64,000 bases of DNA, from NCBI RefSeq assembly GCF_018409545.1, contig NZ_AP024563.1, positions 1,752,755-1,816,754 on the forward strand. The letters are read 5' to 3'. Below the pieces are notes generated by a model. The model had not been told where the DNA came from, did no database searches, and saw only the letters and a list, made by a program, of their open reading frames with translations. Below are positions 36,427 through 45,331 of this stretch, piece by piece. Each line of letters begins with the position of its first letter. Position 1 is the first letter of the stretch. The position numbers were made by a program, and so were the translations under genes. The DNA comes from Allochromatium tepidum. GTDB lineage: Bacteria > Pseudomonadota > Gammaproteobacteria > Chromatiales > Chromatiaceae.

Positions 36427-36951
36427 ATGCCCATGGAGAAGTTCGTGGCCGAAGCCATCCTGACCCGTATCGAGATCAGCAAGGACTATCTCAATTTCAG
36501 TGCCGGTCATTTCACGCTGTTCTCGGCCACCGAGCGCGAGAATCTGCATGGTCACAACTTCCGGGTGCGCTGCGCGGTCACGGCCCGGGTGGGCGAGGGC
36601 GGTCTGACCTTCGACTATGTGATCCTGAAACGCGCGCTCAAGAAACTCTGCGACGCACTCGACGAGCGCGTGCTGCTGCCGCTGGAATCGCCCTATCTGC
36701 GCATCGAGCGCCGGGACGGACTGGTGCTGGCGCATTTCGCCGACGAGCGCATCCCTTTTCTGGACCGCGACGTCCTGCTGCTGCCCATCCGTAACGTCAC
36801 TATCGAGGAACTGGCCCCATTGCTGCTCGGACGGCTGCGCGCGCATCCCGAGATCGCCGCCATGTCCGCGGCGATCCGCGCCATCGAACTCAGCGTTTCC
36901 TCGGGGCAGGGACAGTGGGCCATCGCTCAATCGGAGTCTGTATCCGTATGA
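36427..36951 (+). CDS. 6-pyruvoyl-tetrahydropterin synthase/QueD-like protein
   Basis: A 174-residue protein of the PTPS/QueD fold. Zinc-binding histidines are in SAGHFTLF and ENLHGHNFRV, and the family block GGLTFDYVILKRALKKL follows. The catalytic Cys usually found just before HGH is not visible (ATERENLHGH), so the reaction may differ from classical PTPS or QueD. It overlaps the next SDR gene by 4 bases (ATGA) and forms a tight three-gene operon with two SDRs, which suggests a reduced-pterin pathway. Start ATG 36427; ATG 36433 is possible. Confidence 0.78.
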   Translation: MPMEKFVAEAILTRIEISKDYLNFSAGHFTLFSATERENLHGHNFRVRCAVTARVGEGGLTFDYVILKRALKKLCDALDERVLLPLESPYLRIERRDGLVLAHFADERIPFLDRDVLLLPIRNVTIEELAPLLLGRLRAHPEIAAMSAAIRAIELSVSSGQGQWAIAQSESVSV

Positions 36952-37649
36952 ACCAACTCATCATCACCGGCGCCAGCTCGGGCATCGGACACGCCATCGC
37001 CGCACGTTTCCTGGCCGCCGGCTGGCGCGTGCTCAATCTATCGCGTCGGCCCTGCCCGGAGCCTGGGGTCGAGAACCTGAGCGTCGATCTGGAGTCGCCC
37101 GCGAGCCTGGACGCGCTGGCCGAGACACTGCCGGAACGGATCGCAGTCGAAGGGCGCATCTGTCTGGTGCACAACGCCTCGATCATGCGCGCCGACCGCA
37201 TCGACGCCCTGCCGGACGACGATCTGCGCGCCGTGCTCGAACTCAACCTGCTGTCGCCCAATCGGCTCAATCAACTCATCCTGCCGCACCTGGGAGCGGG
37301 ATCGAGCGTGCTCTACATCGGCTCGACCCTGTCCGAGAAGGCCGTTCCGGGGGCGGCCAGCTATGTGATCGTCAAGCACGCGCTCGTCGGCATGATGCGC
37401 GCCACCTGTCAGGATCTGGCCGGGCGCGGCATCCACACCTGCCTGATCTGCCCCGGCTTCACGGATACCCCGCAAGTGCGCGCCCTCATCGACGGCCATC
37501 CGGAGACGCTGGCCGCCATTACGGCGATGAACGCCTTCGGTCGTCTGATCACGCCCGAGGAGATCGCCTCGGCGGTCGCCTTCGCCGCCGAGTCGCCCAT
37601 GCTCAACGGATCGGTCGTCCATGCCAATCTCGGGCAGCGTGAGCGCTGA
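36948..37649 (+). CDS. short-chain dehydrogenase/reductase (first of pair)
   Basis: A 233-residue classical-type SDR. Cofactor loop TGASSGIG at residues 7-14; Ser and YxxxK catalytic set in YIGSTLSEKAVPGAASYVIVK. The Arg after the first strand (NLSRRP) favours NADPH. It starts inside the stop of the PTPS-like gene and overlaps the next SDR by one base, so translation is probably coupled. Resemblance to sepiapterin reductases, together with the PTPS-like neighbour, suggests reduction of a 6-pyruvoyl-pterin side chain; this is an inference. Confidence 0.8.
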   Translation: MNQLIITGASSGIGHAIAARFLAAGWRVLNLSRRPCPEPGVENLSVDLESPASLDALAETLPERIAVEGRICLVHNASIMRADRIDALPDDDLRAVLELNLLSPNRLNQLILPHLGAGSSVLYIGSTLSEKAVPGAASYVIVKHALVGMMRATCQDLAGRGIHTCLICPGFTDTPQVRALIDGHPETLAAITAMNAFGRLITPEEIASAVAFAAESPMLNGSVVHANLGQRER

Positions 37650-38413
37650 TGGCCGAGCAGGCGGATTCGCGCTTCGTCTGCATCAGCGGCGGCACCTCGG
37701 GGATCGGCGCGGGACTGGTCGCGGCCTTTCTCGATGCCGGGGATCGGGTCTACACCTTTGGGCGTCAACCGGCGAAAGTCGAAGCCGTGCGGGCGCATTG
37801 GCCGGAGGCGGTCGCGACGGGTCGTCTGGCGGTTCTGACGGGTGACGTCACGGACGCCGATTTTCGCCGGCGGCTGATGGAGCGCTTGGAGCAGGATGCC
37901 GGTCGGCTTGACGTGCTGGTCAACAATGCCGGTGTCATCCGCGACAGCGGCACCCTGGAGGAGAGCCTGGAGCACTGGCGCGAGACTCTGGAGGTCAATC
38001 TGGTTGCGCCCTTCGCCCTGACTCAGGTCTGCGCCCCATTGCTCGATCAGTCAGCCGCGCCCGTGGTGATCAATCTGTCCTCGGCCTGCGCCCAACATCC
38101 CTTCGTCACCTGTACCTCGACCAGCTATTCGGTCGCCAAGGCCGGACTCGACATGCTCACGCGCCGACTGGCGCTGGCGCTCGGTCCGCGCGGGATTCGG
38201 GTCAATGGGGTCGCGCCCGGCGTGGTAGCCTCTGAGATGTGGAGCGGGGCGGACGATCTGATGCAGGGGACCGTGGAGCGGCGTCACGTCCTGGGCCGAC
38301 AGGTGGTCACGCCCGCCGATGTCGCCGAGGCCGTGCTCTTCCTCGCCTCGCCGCGTGCCCGGCTCGTGACCGGTGCCACGCTCAACGTCGACGCCGGTTA
38401 TACGCTCGGTTGA
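37649..38413 (+). CDS. short-chain dehydrogenase/reductase (second of pair)
   Basis: A 254-residue classical SDR with SGGTSGIG, NNAG and the catalytic Ser...TSYSVAK, then RVNGVAPGVV and the C-terminal GATLNVDAGYTLG. Its start overlaps the stop of the first SDR by one base. The two SDRs are not close copies, so they may do different steps in the same pathway. Followed by 168 bases without a gene before tRNA-Arg. Confidence 0.85.
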   Translation: MAEQADSRFVCISGGTSGIGAGLVAAFLDAGDRVYTFGRQPAKVEAVRAHWPEAVATGRLAVLTGDVTDADFRRRLMERLEQDAGRLDVLVNNAGVIRDSGTLEESLEHWRETLEVNLVAPFALTQVCAPLLDQSAAPVVINLSSACAQHPFVTCTSTSYSVAKAGLDMLTRRLALALGPRGIRVNGVAPGVVASEMWSGADDLMQGTVERRHVLGRQVVTPADVAEAVLFLASPRARLVTGATLNVDAGYTLG

Positions 38414-38581
38414 TCGCGGCTAGGCGGACTGCTCCACCGCTGGGGTGGCCGTATAGGCCATGCCGCGTGAAGACCCCCAGCGCCTCTGCCGCGTCAGTGA
38501 CACGGAGATTTTGACGATGGTGCTGTCGGTGTCCCTGGACGTTGGGGGCGGTTTAGCGATGTAAGCACTCGGTTGGATTGG

Positions 38582-38655
38582 CGCGCCCGACAGGATTCGA
38601 ACCTGTGACCCCAGCCTTCGGAGGGCTGTACTCTATCCATCTGAGCTACGGGCGC
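38582..38655 (-). tRNA. tRNA-Arg (anticodon CCG)
   Basis: Cloverleaf with acceptor stem GCGCCCG/CGGGCGC, D-arm GCTCAGATGGATAGAGT, anticodon loop CTCCGAA (anticodon CCG, reads CGG) and T-arm ACAGGTTCGAATCCTGT. Discriminator G; the CCA end is not encoded. Confidence 0.96.
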
Positions 38656-38728
38656 GTGTCGTGAAGGATGGGCATTATCACCCTTGGCGCTCGATTCGTC
38701 AAAGGCCATCGCGCCTTCGACACCCGAC

Positions 38729-40738
38729 TCAACCGGACGCCAGCATATTCTTGAGCGCGCTCAGATGCGCCCGGCCACGCGCCTTGCGATCCTCGGGACT
38801 GTCCTCGCGACGCTCACCGTCCCAGTCGAGCTGATCCTCGGGCAGTTCGCTCAGAAAGCGGCTCGGCTCGCCCCGGACCCATTCGCCATAGCGCCGCCGC
38901 CGGCGTGCGAGCGTGAAGGTGAGCGCTTCGCGTGCGCGCGTGATGCCGACATAGGCCAGTCGGCGTTCTTCCTCGATGCTGTCCTCTTCGATGCTGGTGC
39001 GATGCGGCAGCAGCTCCTCCTCCATGCCGACCAGGAACACCTGCGGGAACTCCAGACCCTTGGCCGCGTGCAGCGTCATCAGATGCACCCGATCGCCGCC
39101 CGCGTCCTCATCCTGGCGGTCGAGCACGTCCATGAGCGCGAGATGGTCGACCAGCTCGACGAGCGAAGTCTTCGGCGACTCGCCCTGACGCAGACGCCCG
39201 AGCCAGTCGAGCAGATCCTCGACGTTCTGATAGCGTCGCTCGGCGACCGGCTGGCTGGAGGCGTTCTCGCGCAGCCAGCCCTTGTAGCCGATGGCCTGGA
39301 GCAGTGCGCGCGCCGCGCCGACCGGATCGGTTCGACCCCGTTCGCGGTGCTCGGCGATGAGCTGCACGAAAGCGGCCAGCCGCTCGCGCTGGCGCGGATT
39401 GAGATGCTCGACCAGCCCTGGATCGGTGCAGCCGTCCAACAGGTTCAGACCCTGCCGGCGACTGTGGTCGGCCAACTGTTCGAGCGTGGTCGAGCCGATC
39501 TCGCGCCGGGGCGTGTTGACGATACGCAGAAAGGCGGTGTCGTCGGTCGGATTGGCCAGCAGGCGCAGATAGGCCATGGCGTCCTTGATTTCGGTACGCG
39601 CGAAGAAGGACGTTCCGCCGCTGAGGAAATAGGGGACGCTGTGCTCGCGTAGCGCTTGCTCGAAGGGGCGTGCCTGATGATTGCTGCGAAACAGGATGGC
39701 GATGTCGCCGAAGCGACACTTCTCGGCGAACTTCAGATGCAGGATCTCGGAGACCACGCGTGCCGCTTCGTCGCGCTCATCGCGACAGCGGATGACGCGG
39801 GCGCGTTCGCCTGGGCCATGCTCGCTCCACAGCCGTTTCTCGAACACATGAGGGTTATTGGCGATCAGGGTGTTGGCCAGCCCCAGGATGCGCGCGCTGG
39901 AGCGATAGTTCTGCTCCAGCATGATGACCCGCAGGGCCGGATAGTCCTCCTGGAGTCGCGCCAGATTCTCGGGCCGCGCGCCGCGCCAGGCATAGATCGA
40001 CTGATCGTCGTCGCCGACCACGGTGAAGGCCCCGCGTGCGCCGGTCAACTGGCGCACCAGCTCGTACTGGGCGCTGTTGGTGTCCTGGTACTCGTCGACC
40101 AGCAGATAGCGGATGCGTCCGCGCCACTGTTCCAGGATCGCCGGATGGGTGCGGAACAGGCGTGTCGGCGCCAGGATCAGATCGTCGAAGTCCACCGCAT
40201 TGTAGATACGCAGACGACGCTCGTAGTCGGCATAGAGCGCCGCGAGCCGAGCCTCGAAGGCATCTTCGGCGAGCTGGGCCGCGCGCTCGGGGTCGACGAG
40301 ATCGTTCTTCCAGCGCGAGATCCGGTGCTGCACCGCTCCCGGACTGAGCGCGTCGGCCTCGGCCAGACCGCGCAACCCCTCCTTGAGCAGCGACTCGGCA
40401 TCCTGGGCGTCGAGCAGGGCGAAACCCGAATGCAGACCGGCCGCCTCGGGATGACGACGCAGGATCTCCAGCCCCAGTCGATGGAAGGTCGAGATGGCCA
40501 GTCCGCGCGTCTGGGTGCCCTTGAGTTGATGGCTCACCCGCTCGCGCATCTCGCGCGCGGCCTTGTTGGTGAAGGTGACGGCCCGGATATGGCGGGGCGC
40601 GACTCCGACCTGCTCGATCAGGTGTGCGATCTTCCGGGTGATGACGCGCGTCTTGCCCGAACCTGCGCCGGCGAGCACCAGTAGCGGGCCGGCCGTGTAG
40701 TGCACGGCGTCGAGTTGTCGCGGATTGAGTTCGGTCAT
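38729..40738 (-). CDS. rep: ATP-dependent DNA helicase Rep
   Basis: A 669-residue superfamily 1A 3'-5' DNA helicase that assists replication-fork progress. Motif I GAGSGKT, Ia TFTNKAAREM, II DEYQDTN, III GDDDQSIYAWRGA, IV QNYRSS, V TLHAAKGLEFPQVFL and VI AYVGITRARE are all intact, and the sequence is closer to Rep than to UvrD (FLSGGTSFFARTEIKDAMAYL). Start ATG 40738. Divergent from the DUF2782 gene. Confidence 0.95.
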   Translation of the reverse strand: MTELNPRQLDAVHYTAGPLLVLAGAGSGKTRVITRKIAHLIEQVGVAPRHIRAVTFTNKAAREMRERVSHQLKGTQTRGLAISTFHRLGLEILRRHPEAAGLHSGFALLDAQDAESLLKEGLRGLAEADALSPGAVQHRISRWKNDLVDPERAAQLAEDAFEARLAALYADYERRLRIYNAVDFDDLILAPTRLFRTHPAILEQWRGRIRYLLVDEYQDTNSAQYELVRQLTGARGAFTVVGDDDQSIYAWRGARPENLARLQEDYPALRVIMLEQNYRSSARILGLANTLIANNPHVFEKRLWSEHGPGERARVIRCRDERDEAARVVSEILHLKFAEKCRFGDIAILFRSNHQARPFEQALREHSVPYFLSGGTSFFARTEIKDAMAYLRLLANPTDDTAFLRIVNTPRREIGSTTLEQLADHSRRQGLNLLDGCTDPGLVEHLNPRQRERLAAFVQLIAEHRERGRTDPVGAARALLQAIGYKGWLRENASSQPVAERRYQNVEDLLDWLGRLRQGESPKTSLVELVDHLALMDVLDRQDEDAGGDRVHLMTLHAAKGLEFPQVFLVGMEEELLPHRTSIEEDSIEEERRLAYVGITRAREALTFTLARRRRRYGEWVRGEPSRFLSELPEDQLDWDGERREDSPEDRKARGRAHLSALKNMLASG

Positions 40739-40860
40739 GATGTCGGGGCGCGTTCGTGCGGAGCGGGCGGGGAGGGCGCATTATGCCCGATCGGGCGAGC
40801 AATCCGGAGCGGATCGTACTACCATTCGGGCCATGTTCCCCGACCTGGCCTGGTGATCCC

Positions 40861-41211
40861 GTGCTCAACCGACGACTTGCCGTTCTGATCCTCGCGTCCT
40901 GCCTGACGACCGTCCACGCTCAAGACGAAGCGGATGGACCGGATGCGGGCGGCTTCCTGCAGGCCCCCGAGGTCGTGCCGTCCCCGGTCACGGGCGAGGC
41001 GGTCGAACCGGACATCACCATCCGCGAGTCCGGCGGCGAGATCATCTACGAATATCGGGTGCGCGGCGTGCTCTATATGGTACGGATACAGCCGCAATTC
41101 GGGCCGCCGTACTATCTCTATGATCTCAACGGAGATGGGCTGATCGATGCCCAGGAACGGGCGGCGCGCAACATTTCGGTGCCGCAGTGGGTGTTGTTCG
41201 AGTGGAATTGA
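40861..41211 (+). CDS. secreted DUF2782 protein
   Basis: A 116-residue protein with a signal peptide (about 19 residues, GTG start at 40861) and a DUF2782 core: PDITIRESGGEIIYEYRVRG, MVRIQP and DLNGDG, ending VPQWVLFEWN. In pseudomonads the DUF2782 gene sits beside polA; here polA lies 4.1 kb away behind an accessory patch. Function unknown; probably periplasmic. Confidence 0.82.
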   Translation: MLNRRLAVLILASCLTTVHAQDEADGPDAGGFLQAPEVVPSPVTGEAVEPDITIRESGGEIIYEYRVRGVLYMVRIQPQFGPPYYLYDLNGDGLIDAQERAARNISVPQWVLFEWN

Positions 41212-41253
41212 GTCGTGCTCGAGTCGCGTCGCGCCTGAACCGCGCGCGGCGGA

Positions 41254-41610
41254 TCAAGCGGCGCTGAGTCCTGGCCCGACCTGGGTGCCGAAGGCCGTGA
41301 GCGGCATGGGCGGCATGAGCGATTCGTCGCTCGCTTGCAGGAATTCGGGATGGGTGTCGCGGAACATGACGCCGATCCCGGACCTGTCCTGATGGACAAC
41401 GATGGCGGGGATGCGCCACTCGCGGTCCATGTCCCGGACCTCGAGCACCACCAGGGTGCCTGTGGGCAATGTCAGGTTGCTGACCTCGAGATACATCCCC
41501 TGGTCGGAAAGATTACGCCCCCTGGCACTGCGGAAGCGGCGGTTGCGGTACTGGATCTGGACTTCGATGTCACTCGCACGGCGCGTGCGGTAGCGATGCT
41601 CGATACTCAT
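41254..41610 (-). CDS. PilZ-domain protein
   Basis: A 118-residue PilZ domain. RxxxR-type motif in HRYRTRRAS and [D/N]xSxxG in NLSDQGMYLE are both present, so c-di-GMP binding is likely. The C-terminal tail (PPMPLTAFGTQVGPG) is extra. Converges on the DUF2782 gene and begins the accessory patch between that gene and polA. Confidence 0.85.
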   Translation of the reverse strand: MSIEHRYRTRRASDIEVQIQYRNRRFRSARGRNLSDQGMYLEVSNLTLPTGTLVVLEVRDMDREWRIPAIVVHQDRSGIGVMFRDTHPEFLQASDESLMPPMPLTAFGTQVGPGLSAA

Positions 41611-41730
41611 GGCTGACTCCGGATACGTCCTCTGGGTTTCGTTATGTTAGGCGCGGATCTTGACGATTGTATGCAGCGCCCGTGACGAGACCGTGAACGG
41701 GGCGCCGACTGCGCACCGGATTGGTGCATG

Positions 41731-42051
41731 TCAGGCGGCCTGGCACGCATAGGCGGCGCCGGGCCGGCTCGCCATCAGATTCTCCCTGGAGACCTTGGTC
41801 TCGGCCTGATTCCGGTTGCGGAGGCCGCGCGCGCGCAGATAGTGCCAGATGGAAGCGGCGAAGAATTCGGCGTCCTCGCGCAGAAAGTCGAAGCTGAAGG
41901 TGTTCATGTAGTGGTCGAGGATGGTATCTGCATGTCGGGCCGCGAATTCCTGCTCGGTCAAACGGCTGTCCAAGAGTAATCGGGCCTCGGTCTCAGGTGT
42001 CGTCGCCAGATCTTCGAAGAACCCCTGGCCAATGCGAATGAGCTCGGTCAT
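41731..42051 (-). CDS. small hypothetical protein with strong ribosome-binding site
   Basis: A 106-residue acidic helical protein starting MTELIRIGQGFFEDL, with EFAARHADTILDHYMNTFSFDFL and a C-terminal Ala/Cys tail. No domain recognised. The ATG at 42051 follows AAGGAGGAGA, one of the strongest ribosome-binding sites in the window, so high translation is likely. The upstream 200 bases are less GC-rich than the surroundings and may hold its promoter. Confidence 0.6.
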   Translation of the reverse strand: MTELIRIGQGFFEDLATTPETEARLLLDSRLTEQEFAARHADTILDHYMNTFSFDFLREDAEFFAASIWHYLRARGLRNRNQAETKVSRENLMASRPGAAYACQAA

Positions 42052-42288
42052 GGTCTTCTCCTCCTTTCCAAAACTCAATAATCGATGTCAGAAGTATTTA
42101 TATAACAATTTCGTTAAGTTCTCGTGACGGTCGCACCGGTCCGGGAATTCCGTGAACGTGATCCGCCAATCAGAGTCAGAGTGATCGCTCGATTTTTAAG
42201 CAAAAGAGAGACCAATGTCGAATCGGGCTGCTGGGCGCGACGGAGGAATGCGTCGACACGGGGTCTGACAATCATCGGACGGATTGAC

Positions 42289-43250
42289 GGGTGCGACCAT
42301 AACTGATGCGTTGGCTTGAACTGTAGGTTCCATTGAACGGTCTTGTAAGGCTCCTGCCATGCCAATGCACGCCCAACGCGATAAAGAGTTGCTTGATGCG
42401 CTGAACCGTCACCCGTCGCTGAGGCAACGAATTGAGCGGATTGTGGCCGTCGTTGACGACGCCGGGGGAGACTTGTCGCGCGCGGATGCGGCGGAACGTC
42501 GGATGATTGAGGAAATCCAGCGTCTGGGTCAGGAGCGCCTGCAAGCGTGGGCGCAGCGGCAGGTGGAACAGACCACGCGCGCGACATTGGAGAGCGGAGA
42601 AGCGCGGCGGGCAGGAAAAAAACTGTGCCGGCACAGTACGTTCGGACTGATTGAAGTGGAAGAAGTGCTGTGTCGTCAAGGCACCCGGTTGCGGCGCAGT
42701 TTTTCGCTCAGTGCGCAGGTCAGCCATCGGTGTTGTTCGCAACCATTGCAGCGGGTGGTGACGGACTTGGTGGCCGATGTGTCGTTTCAACGGGCGGCGG
42801 AGAAGTTGTGGGAGCATTATCGGGTGCGTTTGCCGGTGGAGACGATCCGCCGGATCGTTGAAGGGCATGGGCAGGCTATCCTGGAGGTCCATGAGGTGCA
42901 AGCGGCGTGGCCGACCGAACCGGGGACAGAGTGGCTGGTGGCGGAAATGGATGGCGGGGATGGTGCCGATCATGACCCCGGACCCGGCGCAGCCGGACCA
43001 GTGCCGTGGGAAGTCGCTGGGGTGGAAGGAGACCAAACTGTGTCTCGTGCATCCCCTTGGCCATGCCACGTCCTGTTATGGCGGAACGCTTCAAGGCGGT
43101 GTCGATGGGCTGGGGCGCGAACTCTTCGACTGTGCCCGAGCCGGCGCTGCGTCTCAACCGCGTCAATGGCCACTGGGAGGACTATTGGCAAGACCTGATC
43201 AAACAAGCCGCCTAACAACGGCGCGGCACGCATCAGTTATGGTCGCACCC
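42289..43250 (+). mobile_element. ISKra4-family insertion sequence, complete ends, broken transposase
   Basis: A 962-bp element with inverted ends beginning GGGTGCGACCATAACTGATG at 42289 and identical, in reverse, for 23 bases ending at 43250. Flanked by the 9-bp direct repeat CGGATTGAC (42280-42288 and 43251-43259). It carries one decayed transposase gene. Confidence 0.85.
42359..43215 (+). pseudogene. ISKra4-family transposase, frameshift plus internal deletion
   Basis: The frame from ATG 42359 encodes the N-terminal half, with a Cys-rich segment (CRQGTRLRRSFS) and VSFQRAAEKLWEHYRV. At about 42955 an extra G shifts the frame: MVPIMTPDPAQPDQCRGKSL and GGTLQGG continue in the second frame. 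At about 43135 the sequence jumps to the C-terminus in a third frame, ALRLNRVNGHWEDYWQ, ending in TAA 43213-43215. The middle, with part of the DDE catalytic region, is missing; the element cannot move by itself. Confidence 0.82.
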
Positions 43251-43251
43251 C

Positions 43252-43275
43252 GGATTGACGGATTGACGGATTGAC
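43252..43275 (+). repeat. three tandem copies of GGATTGAC
   Basis: Three perfect 8-bp units directly right of the IS; one more unit lies directly left of the IS at 42281-42288. The IS target duplication includes one unit, so the element probably inserted into a pre-existing tandem array. Confidence 0.85.
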
Positions 43276-43325
43276 ATGCTGCTTGATACGAATGATTGCT
43301 TCGGATACTATTTGCGGCTCCTTCC

Positions 43326-43401
<76 letters not shown>

Positions 43402-43515
43402 CAAATTCAAAGGCTTGCAGCGCATGGACGCGCGTCAAGTTGCCTCAAAACGCCTCAATTTCGTCCTGTAGTGGTACCTGATTTGGTACCTGCCCTTTCG
43501 ATCCGATCCGCGTCT

Positions 43516-43626
43516 CTACCGGCGTTGCAGCCGATCCACTACGGCGGCGAACTGGTACCGCGTGGTGCCTGCCCGCTCCGTCCTGTTCTCGAACTCCAGC
43601 ACGTACTGGCCGGGCGACTTTCGCAT
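43516..43626 (-). pseudogene. C-terminal relic of an unidentified gene
   Basis: A short frame (36 codons) beginning MRKSPGQYVLEFENRTERAG and ending AAVVDRLQRR before a stop. The composition looks coding, and the frame is open further upstream (SNWNRGSDL) into the palindrome at 43625-43654, so it is probably the tail of a longer gene cut off by the transposase relic. No family assigned. It lies just downstream of tRNA-Thr, a usual integration site, but no integrase is visible. Confidence 0.4.
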
Positions 43627-43654
43627 CAAATCGGAACCGCGGTTCCAATTTGAT
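43625..43654. repeat. 30-bp near-perfect palindrome
   Basis: Arms ATCAAATCGGAACCG and its complement match at 14 of 15 pairs with no loop. It sits between the C-terminal relic and the transposase relic; it could be an element end, a protein-binding site or part of a terminator. Confidence 0.7.
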
Positions 43655-43707
43655 TGAAGCCCCGCCAGCGTAGAAACCGGCGACATGTCCCGGCGTTGGG
43701 TTTCTGA

Positions 43708-44770
43708 TCAAGCCGTCGCGGTGAGCCTCGGTTGGCGCTTGAAGACGATCGGGGGCCGTGGCCGTCTCTGGCCTGGCGTGCCTTTGATCCGGGCTGGGGA
43801 GATACCCCGGCGTTTGGGAGGGCGGGCCGGTGTGCCGATCTGACGAATAAGGCGTGCGAAGTCGCGCTGCACACGGGCCGGTGAGAGGGGGGTGTCGGCG
43901 AGCGATTTGGGGAGGAAACGCTCCCACGGTCTGGGCCGATCGCCGGCCGGCGGGGCGGCGAGCCATAACTGGACGTAGGCCAGGCAGACGCGCGGCCACC
44001 CGTGCTCTTCGTGGGTGAGGTCGGGGGTTTGAAAGCGGTCGAGGAGCAGGTGATTTGTGCCGAAGCGGAAGAAGTGCTCCCGATCGAAGCGTTGGCGGTA
44101 GGCCGGTTCAATCTGTTGCCGGGACAGTTCGGCGCGGCGTTGGCCCATCACGCTCAGCCGGAGTGGGCGCTTGAAAAGCGCGCGCCCGGTCTGGGCGTCG
44201 AAGACACGGCAACGGACCCCATCGAAGGGGTAGTCCTGCATGGGGCTGTCGCGATGTCCGCGCATCAACCGGGCATTCCGGCGCTCCAGCGTAAGGCGAA
44301 TCGCCCGTCCGGAGGCGGTCTGATCAGACCATTCGGCGCTCTGGGAGGGACTGCCCCAGGTCTCGGGGGCGGTGAGGCGAAAGGTCTCACCATACCGGAT
44401 CGGATGCCCGCACGCGCCGTCGGTGGCGGGCGCGCCGGGCGATGACGACATGAGTGGAGCAGGCACGGAGCGCATGCCGATACGCCGCGTGGCTGTAGTG
44501 GGAGTCGGCCACCTGCACGCTCAACGCCGTTGCATAGGGTTGGGCGGGATCGGCCGGCACAGCGGCCATCTGTGAGGCCGCCACGGCCATGGCGGTGGAG
44601 TCGAAGGCCGGGTTCAAACTCCGCTCGACCACCGAACGGGCCTGGGTGTTGGTGCACAAGCTATCGAGTAGATTGAGGCAGGCGTCACGGCGTGCGCCAA
44701 GGTGCTCGTAGAGGCGTCGGCGGAAACGCTGGAGCGATTCCAGGCCATCTTTCAACAGGGAAGTGGTCAT
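43708..44770 (-). pseudogene. NF041680-type (DDE) transposase remnant
   Basis: ATG 44770 begins MTTSLLKDGLESLQRFRRRL, followed by SLCTNTQARSVVERSLNPAF, the start of a DDE transposase family common in Chromatiaceae. The sequence then jumps to TALSVQVADSHYSHAAYRHA, skipping the catalytic-domain start, and near 44420 shifts frame again to YGETFRLTAPETWGSPSQ, REHFFRFGTNHLLLDRFQTP and the C-terminal PPIVFKRQPRLTATA ending at 43708. It therefore has at least one internal deletion and one frameshift. Ends of the element could not be fixed. Confidence 0.75.
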
Positions 44771-44895
44771 CGTTCGCTCTCCTCTGCAGAGGATCTGTCT
44801 ACTCCAACTGTACGTGAGCGAACGATTTTTGCCGGCTGGTAGGACACTTTGTCCAAAGTCCAACTTAATGAAAGTACTTACAGACCGACCCTGGA

Positions 44896-45113
44896 TACCG
44901 GCACCAAGCCGCACAAGAAGCCAAAACACTCGCTGCCGCCATCGATGATCCGCGTGAACAACTATTGACCCAGGCCCACCTCGCCGCCGCCTTGAGCTGA
45001 AATTCTTCGCCGAAGGCGAACACCTCGACCCCGAGGCCCTGCCGACCTGGATGGACACCAACGAAATGAGGCAAGCCATGAGCACCCTGAAAGCCTTCTC
45101 CGACAAAGACAGG
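44896..45113 (+). pseudogene. fragment of a Rpn/PD-(D/E)XK-type transposase-like protein
   Basis: The frame YRHQAAQEAKTLAAAIDDP is broken near 44995 and continues in the next frame with LELKFFAEGEHLDPEALPTW and MDTNEMRQAMSTLKAFSDKD. I recognise this as the C-terminal region of a PD-(D/E)XK nuclease-family putative transposase. Both ends and the catalytic part are missing. The stretch from 44771 to 44895 contains only an inverted repeat (TCGTTCGCT and AGCGAACGA) and no gene. Confidence 0.6.
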
Positions 45114-45161
45114 CTGAGCCTCATCTGTGGCGGCGTCTTGGGTGAGATGGCTTGGTGAGCA

Positions 45162-45201
45162 AACAAAGACCCCCGAGGTCTGGGGTCGAGGCCTCGGGGG
45201 G
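45162..45201 (-). terminator. intrinsic terminator downstream of polA
   Basis: Read on the minus strand, a GC-rich stem (CCCCCGAGG pairing with CCTCGGGGG) is followed by TCTTTGTTT. It lies about 130 bases beyond the polA stop and is oriented to end polA transcription. Confidence 0.7.
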
Positions 45202-45331
45202 ACAAGCCCCGGCTTGGGGGACCGGGGTTTGGGACCGTCATCCAGGGGGAGAGATGTTCGGTCCCGTTTCGCTCGAAGACTCCGACTGCCGGGATCGGAT
45301 TTGGTTCCTGCGAAGGTGTGCGAAATTCGAC

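Noticed and set aside
43402-43520. Phage or island attachment site at the 3' end of tRNA-Thr
   Set aside because: No duplicated tRNA 3' end and no integrase gene is seen; the repeated TGGTACCTG motif is too short to count.
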